From Eunapius fragilis (Eukaryota; Porifera; Demospongiae; Spongillida; Spongillidae), in the NCBI GenBank assembly GCA_963681505.1, contig OY811990.1, forward strand, positions 5,262,708-5,326,707: a stretch of DNA of 64,000 nt, written 5' to 3'. Both the position numbers and the translations under genes were made by a program. Below the pieces are notes generated by a model. It was not told where the DNA came from. It searched no databases and worked only from the letters and a program-made list of their open reading frames with translations. Positions 56,935 to 64,000 of the stretch are shown here, piece after piece; position 1 is the stretch's first letter; each line of letters begins with the position of its first letter.

Positions 56935-59458
56935 CGCTAACATTTCAGTTACCACTTATCCCATGATCTGCCACTGTTCACAAATGATTCATTTATTTTG
57001 TCTGTTTTAAAAATTATTACGTGATATATATTCCTAAGACGGACTTCGGCGGCCTGGCATCACTGTTGATATTGATCACATGCAACACGAATGATTAATC
57101 CGTATAGTTCGGCTGGTGTTTGAGCGCAGGAGACATTATAATGAACATTCCACATGTATAGTGCAATAGAAAATGCATTAAAAGAGGCTACTAAAGTGGC
57201 AGATATCTCTGGTATTTAGACGCCGGAAGTATGATTGTCCCGGAAGAACTTCCAGTACGTCATCTTGCTAGCTGGCGCTGCAGTGTACGGAGAGATACAA
57301 CAGTACAAGGCGTAATTGCCTAAATACTTTAGGGGTCCCCTTATAATTAGGGTAGGGGAAGGAGTTTGGTCTGTGCTCAGCAGATACAGGTACTTCTCAA
57401 CACAACCTAGCCACTAGGGCCAAGGTATTCTCAGCGAGCTGGGTTACCTCATCATCACAGCACCACCAAACGCCTTGTATGTTGCAAATTAAGTAGTAAA
57501 CTTACACGAAAGTACGAGGTCGTTCCGTTTGTCCAGCGGAACGGAGCCTACAAACAAAATTTAAGAATGAATCACTAATGCCCAGATAAAAACCAGCCAA
57601 TCCTCGACAAGCTTGTCCCCTTATCAGCAGAATTCACCACACTAGATACATCAACGGCAAATCAGTATGTAACAAGTTTATAATTTCATCATTAAGGGTA
57701 AGGTGCGAGCAAAAAACGCACGTCGTAAAATAGCACGAAACCACTTACCTCAAATTGCGTGTCAAATCACCGGTGCTCTCGTTCAAGTCATTACTCTACA
57801 CAGGTAAGGCAAATTTTGGAATAAATAAAATTAGGAACTGTAGCCCCTTGTATGTAGAATAGACCCCATGCCCCGTCAGACAGAATACAATAGACTTCCT
57901 CACAACAAGTGTCAGAACAGGTCTGTTTAAAATCATCACATGGGCGCAAAACCTTTAAAGTACAAAATAGTAGGTTTTAATTACCTGCACGTAATTAACG
58001 ACGTCAGTCACGTGTACGCTCAGAAGCGTCCTCTGCAGGTAGAGAAAATCATTAAATCGCGAGCGAGCATTTTCTCGAGCGTAAGTCCCATCAGTGAATT
58101 CACCACAGAGCTTCCTCACGCTATCAAAATCGGCCAATGAAAGAAGCTATCATCACGTGGGACGGCGTACTAGTACATTGCGCAACATGTGTACTTACCC
58201 ATCGAATCGTTTCGACAGCACCTAGCAATGTTCAACGCCTGATTCAGGAAGAAAGAGCCGTAAAATGGAACAAGATGCAACAGAGCACGTGATACAGAAG
58301 TGGCGCTCAGACAATGTAGGTAAGATTTAACAATCGTCACAGGTTTTCAGAGCGACCCGTTAATGTGCTCATCACGGCGCCTTAGGTTTTCAAAACAAAA
58401 TCATCGCTACTTACCTTGCACTCTCGGAAACTTCAACATATGGCTGCACTGATTCTTGCATATCTGACGAGGTACAAGGTAAGAAACCAAGGGAGACAAG
58501 ACTCATTTTGGTACAATGATTCATATTTCTTTCATGCAGGGGGGTAGAGATGGATATATGGCCCTAGTAACAGCCTCAGATGCAGAAAGTAACATCCTTA
58601 ATTTCAGATATATGCTTGTCATTTCAGTCATCATTGGCCGTACGGGTTCTAAAGACAAATACAACTTCACTTACAATCGCACTTTCTTCCACTCAATCGC
58701 ATTGCACCGAACTGCAAAAAACGTGCCGAAGCACTCTATTTAAAGAGCACACCACGTGCTCATAGAGCATGCGCACTGTATAACACGTGTTTAAGTGGTC
58801 GATTACGGCGGCGCCCGCTTCGGCCAATAGGGGCGTATACAACATCATTCTAATCCTTGACAGATGCAGGTGCTCAGTGCAATGCATGTACCAATAACAA
58901 TGTGGCCAACCTAAGGTAATTCATGGAGTTCGAGGACATGTGGTTGTCCACACCAATTGTACATGTAACTGCCACCACACCTACTGCACCTAGCCCCGCC
59001 CCACCAGACCCGCCCATGCCACACCAAGCCCCTGCCTCCTAGCTATGACATTGATCTCACCAGGTGGAGTAACCACAACTCCACCATCTTTTTAAAATAA
59101 TGTATTCTTTGACTTCCCCCTACCCCCTTTCCATCCCCAAACCAACATCTGATGTAGGTTGAGCATGACCAGGGTCAGGCAAAGTCATCTTTGCAATTTA
59201 AGGGAACCCCTCTGTGTGTGTGTGCACACGTGTACAAATGGTTGACACTTTCGCATCACATTCATATGGTCACCAAACCATGGCATGATCATGGGGGTGG
59301 GTGGGACAGAGGTATTTTATATGCACCACCACCACCAGTGACCCTCGCCACCTTGGGGGAAGGGGGGGAGGGCTAAAAAAACGTTGTTGAGGGGGGGGAG
59401 GGGGGTCCCTTCTAATGTATTCCATGACAGACCTTGCTAATATGGCCAACAGGGTGGG
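56935..59458. other. Intergenic region between ARL5 and MAPKAPK5
   Basis: No supported gene. Short frames at 57940 and 58516 lack domains. A CT/GA-poor unique sequence gives way to G-rich patches (59353–59404). Confidence 0.4.
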
Positions 59459-59642
59459 ATGCTTAATTCAATATGCCCTGTGGTGACAGCATCAAATCGT
59501 TTATTTGACGTGTCACCTACTCTCAAGGCAAGCTTGGTCACGACACAGGACTGGTGGTATATCAAAGCCCCAAGTAATGACGTAATAGTCTTAAAGGGGA
59601 AAATATTAGTTTGGTGTATTATTACGTCACTTCCTCGACCCG

Positions 59643-59730
59643 GTAAGTATGGGGGAACCGGGGCGTTGCTTTCATTTTGTTCCTATCCCACCGTGAAGAT
59701 AGGGTCTAAACACTCACTCTTCTCTCCTAG
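59643..59730 (+). other. Probable 5' UTR intron of MAPKAPK5
   Basis: A strong donor (GACCCG|GTAAGTATGG) and a strong acceptor (TCTTCTCTCCTAG|CTGCC) lie 88 bp apart, 25 bp before the start codon. Confidence 0.6.
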
Positions 59731-59755
59731 CTGCCTGGGCAGAAGGAACGCAAGG

Positions 59756-61213
59756 ATGACTAACGCCGAGAGCGAAGCAGGCTTCCATACCCACGCTGTT
59801 CAGCTTGACTACGATATCGACTGGTTCAAGTCCCTCGGTTCGGGCGTCAGCGGTCCAGTACGGCTATGCCGAAACAAGGCATCGCGCCAGCAGTACGCGC
59901 TCAAAATACTCCTCGATCGCCCGAAGGCGCGCAAGGAGGCGACCCTCCACCGGCTTTGCAGCGCGAGCAACCACGTCGTCAAGGTGATCGACGCCTACGT
60001 CAACGACATAACACTCCCGGGTGAGTCTGCCCCGAAGAGGCGTATCCTCTTGGTGATGGAGCTGATGGAAGGAGGCGAGCTTTTCGAGTACATCACGAAA
60101 AGGCGCCATTTTACCGAGCGCGAAGCTAGCGCCATCCTCTTGCAGATAGCCAGGGCCGTCCAACACTGCCACCGCCTCAACATCGCCCACAGGGACATCA
60201 AACCCGAGAATCTCCTCCTCCTGCGCAAGACCGACAGACCCGAGGAGGTGTGCGTCAAACTGGCCGACTTCGGCTTCGCGAAGGTGGACAACGGCGACCT
60301 GACCACGCCCCAGTACACGCCCTACTACGTGGCGCCGCAGGTCCTGGAGGCCCAGAGACGACAGCGGGAGGCGAAGGGAGGACACGCTCCGCCCAGCCCG
60401 TACTACTACGACCGCAGCTGTGACATGTGGTCTGTGGGCGTGATCCTGTACATCATGCTATGCGGGTACCCTCCCTTCTACTCTGACGTGCCCAACCAAC
60501 CTATAAGCCAGACCATGAAGACACGCATCATGAAGGGTGACTTTGACTTCCCGACGAACGAGTGGAAAGCCGTCTCCGACACGGCCAAGGACCTTGTGCG
60601 CAAGCTGCTGTGTGTGGACCCCCACCAGAGGATCGGGATTGAAGAGCTGGTCCGACACCCGTGGCTCAGCAGCTCCAGCGTCCCCACCAACGACCTCCCC
60701 TCCCCCGGGATCATGTTGGACAGGGACTCGTTTGAGCAGGCCAAGGCCGTGCACAGCGAGTTCCTACAGGGGATGAGGGGAAGCGAAGACTCTGGCTTCT
60801 TCTTGAAGCCCATCGTCAAGTCGAAGAACAAACTGCTCACGAATCGTCAGAGGGTGAATGGGACTATCAGTGGGGGAGGGGGGAGTGGTAACCAGCTGCC
60901 TTCGGTGGTGGTCACAGTGGCTGAGGTCAGCCCCGCAGAGGAGGGGCTGACCTGCCTCAAACAGTTAAGAGATTTCTGTTTAATGCCCCCTCCCGCTTCT
61001 CTCTCTGTGACAAACTTGGACGATCCAGTGCTGGTCGAAGGTGTGAAGAGGTCGCTTACGTTCAACGAATGTCATCGTGACCCCCTCCTCAAGATGCTGC
61101 AGACTGAGGGGTGGGATGGGACCGAGTTTGTAGGCTCTGTGAACAGGCAGAGACTGGCAAACGCGATTCAGCAGTTTTTAGAATCCCTCAGCGCCACCAG
61201 CGGCAATTCATAA
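59756..61213 (+). CDS. MAPKAPK5: MAPKAPK5 (PRAK) serine/threonine kinase
   Basis: A single open exon of 485 codons (human 473). Visible are the loop GSGVSGPV, ALKILLDRPKARKE with the catalytic lysine, EGGELFEYI, HRDIKPEN (H at about 145), ADFGFAK (D at about 171) and the activation segment LTTPQYTPYYVAPQV. That segment carries the TP threonine phosphorylated by p38-type MAP kinases and APQ in place of APE, as in MAPKAPK5. It ends with a conserved C-terminal helical region (LKQLRDFC…RLANAIQQFLE). In other animals the kinase is activated by p38 or ERK3/4 and shuttles between nucleus and cytoplasm. The ATG is chosen because homology starts soon after it; the upstream frame is open but not kinase-like. 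The coding exon is noticeably more GC-rich than its neighbours. Confidence 0.94.
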   Translation: MTNAESEAGFHTHAVQLDYDIDWFKSLGSGVSGPVRLCRNKASRQQYALKILLDRPKARKEATLHRLCSASNHVVKVIDAYVNDITLPGESAPKRRILLVMELMEGGELFEYITKRRHFTEREASAILLQIARAVQHCHRLNIAHRDIKPENLLLLRKTDRPEEVCVKLADFGFAKVDNGDLTTPQYTPYYVAPQVLEAQRRQREAKGGHAPPSPYYYDRSCDMWSVGVILYIMLCGYPPFYSDVPNQPISQTMKTRIMKGDFDFPTNEWKAVSDTAKDLVRKLLCVDPHQRIGIEELVRHPWLSSSSVPTNDLPSPGIMLDRDSFEQAKAVHSEFLQGMRGSEDSGFFLKPIVKSKNKLLTNRQRVNGTISGGGGSGNQLPSVVVTVAEVSPAEEGLTCLKQLRDFCLMPPPASLSVTNLDDPVLVEGVKRSLTFNECHRDPLLKMLQTEGWDGTEFVGSVNRQRLANAIQQFLESLSATSGNS

Positions 61214-62303
61214 GTGTTGCCTGCGCACTCACGTGCTCTAATAGGATGCACCTGTAATTTGAGTGCGTCATTAATTGTTATTCTTTTTTGAAATTTGATT
61301 TGTTGCGACCGCTCCTTCACAAAGCCATAACGGTGCACCGTACGTTATAACCGCACCGGTTTCTTCTTGTCGTCAGTATTGAACAACAGAACAATCAGTG
61401 ATGTGAGTGGAAGGGGTGCGTACGGGGAAATAGTATGTAACTTAGTGTTGTTTGCCATCTGCTATGTGTGTGGGGGGGGGGGGGGGGGGTATGTTGCATG
61501 CAGATGCGGCTCCCGTACGTACCCGCCGTACCACGACGGTCGTCGTCATTGTCTAGCGTTGTGTGTTGCTGTCGTGTTACGTATTGATGGGGTGCACGTG
61601 TTGAATGGAACAATAGCTACTCCGCTGAGCAGACTGGTCGACCACCTGGGGAGCGTGGGCGTGCAATGTGTTGCAGTTTGCGCTTGCGGTTTCAGCACAC
61701 ACCCCCTCTCCCCGTCCCCTCCCCGGCGATGCATGTACTTTGGTGACCGCAAATAGGTCAGTTATACAATTGACAGCTACTCCAGGCGGGCGGGACCAGG
61801 GGGACGTGTCATTTTAGCCCAGGTACTGCTGCCTCGCATGGGCGGGGCGAACGAAAGGTGTCGATAGGCCTTTGTCAACGGAGTGTGTTAGGTAACTGTA
61901 ATACCCCACGGGACGTTAAGTGAGTTAAGCCATCCTATTGCGTCTTCGTCGTGCGGAAAGGGTGTCGATCGATGTATTGTCTACTGAGATACTTACTGGC
62001 CCGCTGTTTTGTGTGTATAAAGTGTGCTAGTCGATATATAGCGAGGGCAAATGGACACCTTGGCACGTCCAGTTTTCCCCGCATCCCTAGCCCCGGGCAT
62101 GTCACTCTGTGTTATATGTGAGCTTCCGTGTGTGGGCCAATTGACCAGGGCTTCGCGCGCGCGCGTACGTTAACGATGGAATGCGCATGCCATGCCGCGG
62201 AAGCAGTATACTGGCCTGTGTACATTTGCTATGATATGCATGGAAGCAGACTGTGTGGAAACATGGTTGCATTTGAGTTCTTCCATTCCATACCTTCTAG
62301 ACA
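61214..62303. other. Intergenic region with a poly-G tract
   Basis: A G tract lies at about 61471–61488. The long frame at 61367–61756 is not supported by motifs. The stretch before 62304 is presumably the promoter and 5' UTR of the next gene. Confidence 0.4.
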
Positions 62304-62799
62304 ATGCCTGAGTTTAGGTTCCGTCGACGCAAGAACAAGGGACCTGAGGGAGGTCATGAGAAGGAGGAAGCTCCCTCGCCGGGGAAACCTAATGGCCCCC
62401 AAGGGGACCCCCCTTTGGCCCAGCAGGGGGCAGGTCTTGGACCCCCAGATGATGCAGTGCCAGCTGATAACCTCATTACACCCGGTGCTCAGCCGACACC
62501 TAGTGTTCAGTCGACACCTAGTGCTCAGCCGACACCTAGTGCTCAGCTAACACCTGGTGCTCAGCTAACACCTGGTGCTCATGCAAACAGGAAGGGTGGA
62601 TTACAGTTGCTAACAGAGACCAGTGTAAGTGCAAGATTACTACATTTAGATTACTGAGGATTACTGAGGTTCTTGCTCTCGTAGACTAGGTCTCTTAGTC
62701 CTATGGACAACCATAATGGCTGCATCATTAACACAACCAGCACGTCAGAGGCTCCCTCCATTAAGGCCACTGTTAAGAGAAGGATATCATCCAAAGCCG
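62304..62799 (+). CDS. Unknown protein, first two exons
   Basis: Exon 62304–62624 begins MPEFRFRRRKNKGPEGG, is rich in proline and glutamine, and has five to seven repeats of the form TPSAQ/TPGAQ. It ends in phase 0 at ACCAGT|GTAAGT. Exon 62685–62799 follows CTCTCGTAG and continues in frame as TRSLSPMDNHNGCIINTTST, then EAPSIKATVKRRISSKA. It ends in phase 1 at GCCG|GTGAGT. The basic N terminus and disordered composition suggest a regulatory or cytoskeletal protein, but no family is recognised and later exons are outside or unseen. Confidence 0.55.
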
Positions 62800-64000
62800 G
62801 TGAGTACCTAGGGGAGGTGGGTGGGGAGGTGGGTGGGGGAGAGGGGTTGGGAGGTGGGTGGGGGAGGAGAGGGGTTGGGAGGTGGATGGGGAGGGGATGG
62901 GGAGGAGAGGGGTGGGGAGGAGAGAGGGGAGGTGGGTGGGGGAGGAGAGAGGGGCGGTGGGTGGGGGAGGAGGAGGAGAGAGAGGAGGGATCACACCTGC
63001 ACAGGGGCCCCCTCCAAGCTGACCTCATTACTGGCTTGTGGTGCAGCCCCCTACCCCTCAAGTGGCCTATAATGTGCTGAAGTGGGTGGCTCATGAATGT
63101 AATTAGCTGCAGGGTCACTGTGGCTTGTTTCGTTGGCAACAGTGATGCAGGTGTTCCCATTCATGAGCCACATGTGTGGATAGCCAGTCTATGAATGTTT
63201 GCACACATCCCCTCATGGTGGCCTTCTTAGCTGGGCCCGTATTCATTGTTCATTCGTGTCCTACATGTACCTGGACATACACACACACACACATACACAC
63301 ACACACACCGCCATTCTTGTTTCATTTATATAGCTATGTGTGGTGAATATGTGAAAATGGGGTATATGGGATGGGGAGGAGGAGGATTTGAGGTGGGGAG
63401 GAGGTGATGTTCCTCTCGCATAATGGCATAGGTGAAATGGAAGGGACACATCCCCAGTGGTGAGGAGGAAGGGAGGAGTGGGATGGAGGTGGGAGGCTGG
63501 ACCAGCTTATACAAGCTACACAGCCATAACATCCTAATGTATGTTCATTTAGGGTGTGGTCACAGGAGTGTGGTATTATGTGGAGGGGGGGGAGGTAAGG
63601 GGGGCATGACCCCTGATACATTATGGTTTATGCCCCTCCCTCCCTCCCTCCCCCTCCCATGGTGTGTGGGGTCCTTTTGAAGGGACAATATGTTGCAATA
63701 ACCTTGTAAGTACATAATGGAGACATTGGTATGTGTATCTGTCGCATGCATCATTAGGTATATGTTGAATGGACCGTATCAGTGGCCTAAGTGGTGTTGG
63801 CGTGGGAGAGGCGGGCAATGGCCCACTATTGTGTGTAGGTGGTGTGTGTGTAGGGTGTGGTGTATTAGTCACTGAGTGCTTATAAGATGTCAGTCTATTT
63901 AGGAGGGGGGGAGATGAGGAGGGGGAGGTGAGGAGGGGGAGGTGAGGGGTTTCCTTAGTAATGATTACAACAAGCTGTTCTGTTTGCATGGAGTCATGTG
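62800..64000 (+). other. Probable intron of the unknown gene, with G-rich repeats
   Basis: A GGGGAGGTGGGTGG repeat tract (62810–62985), a (CA)n patch (63278–63308), and G/A-rich patches at 63360–63480 and 63900–63950. No further exon could be supported. Confidence 0.5.

Noticed and set aside
59459..59755. N-terminal extension of MAPKAPK5 from an upstream in-frame ATG
   Set aside because: The extension has no kinase-family similarity and spans a well-formed donor and acceptor pair, so it is more likely 5' UTR with an intron.
61367..61756. Cysteine-rich 129-codon frame
   Set aside because: It includes a poly-G tract read as glycine, and has no motif, splice context or homology I can recognise.

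Overview
This is a window of an animal nuclear genome. Genes are split by short GT–AG introns, and the gene set includes TRIM-type RING/B-box/NHL proteins, MAPKAPK5, spartin, ARL5 and the ciliary protein IQUB. Transposon debris and simple repeats are abundant. IQUB implies motile cilia or flagella, and MAPKAPK5 implies a holozoan or metazoan. An early-branching marine invertebrate fits best, and a sponge is my first guess. That guess is inference and cannot be proved from this sequence.

Layout. The left end (1–1129, minus) holds a decayed TRIM gene with a double zinc ribbon. A second copy lies at 13186–16728 (minus). Between them on the plus strand is a TSG101-like UEV domain gene (6220–9557). 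It is followed by a coiled coil and an intact TKL-type protein kinase (10493–11590). The exon phases allow all of this to be one fused gene. Its introns carry several minisatellites and a PIF/Harbinger-like MITE. A fragment of a tandem-domain extracellular protein sits at 12406–13037.

From about 16.7 to 45.3 kb the window is mostly mobile DNA. It holds a degenerate Ty3/gypsy pol, a LINE tail, a roughly 1.3-kb inverted duplication built on a GAACAGTGTG motif, and many perfect foldback elements. It also holds a DIRS/Ngaro-like tyrosine-recombinase retroelement (30.5–33.5 kb, minus), a nearly complete Merlin (IS1595/ISXO2-like) transposon with 60-bp terminal repeats (35592–36990), and two C-terminal pieces of R2-like retrotransposons. 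A kelch-propeller gene fragment (39576–40762) lies among them. A 200-base assembly gap is at 44792–44991.

From 45958 to the right end the window is gene-dense, and every gene is on the plus strand: IQUB (15 exons), spartin (12 exons), ARL5 (6 exons), MAPKAPK5 (coding sequence in one exon) and the first two exons of an unknown proline-rich protein. The first three are only about 110–130 bp apart from stop to start. All exon joins given for IQUB, spartin and ARL5 keep the reading frame. Spartin (endosome/lipid droplet), ARL5 (trans-Golgi/endosome traffic) and the UEV protein (ESCRT-like) share a membrane-traffic theme, but nothing in the sequence shows that they act together.
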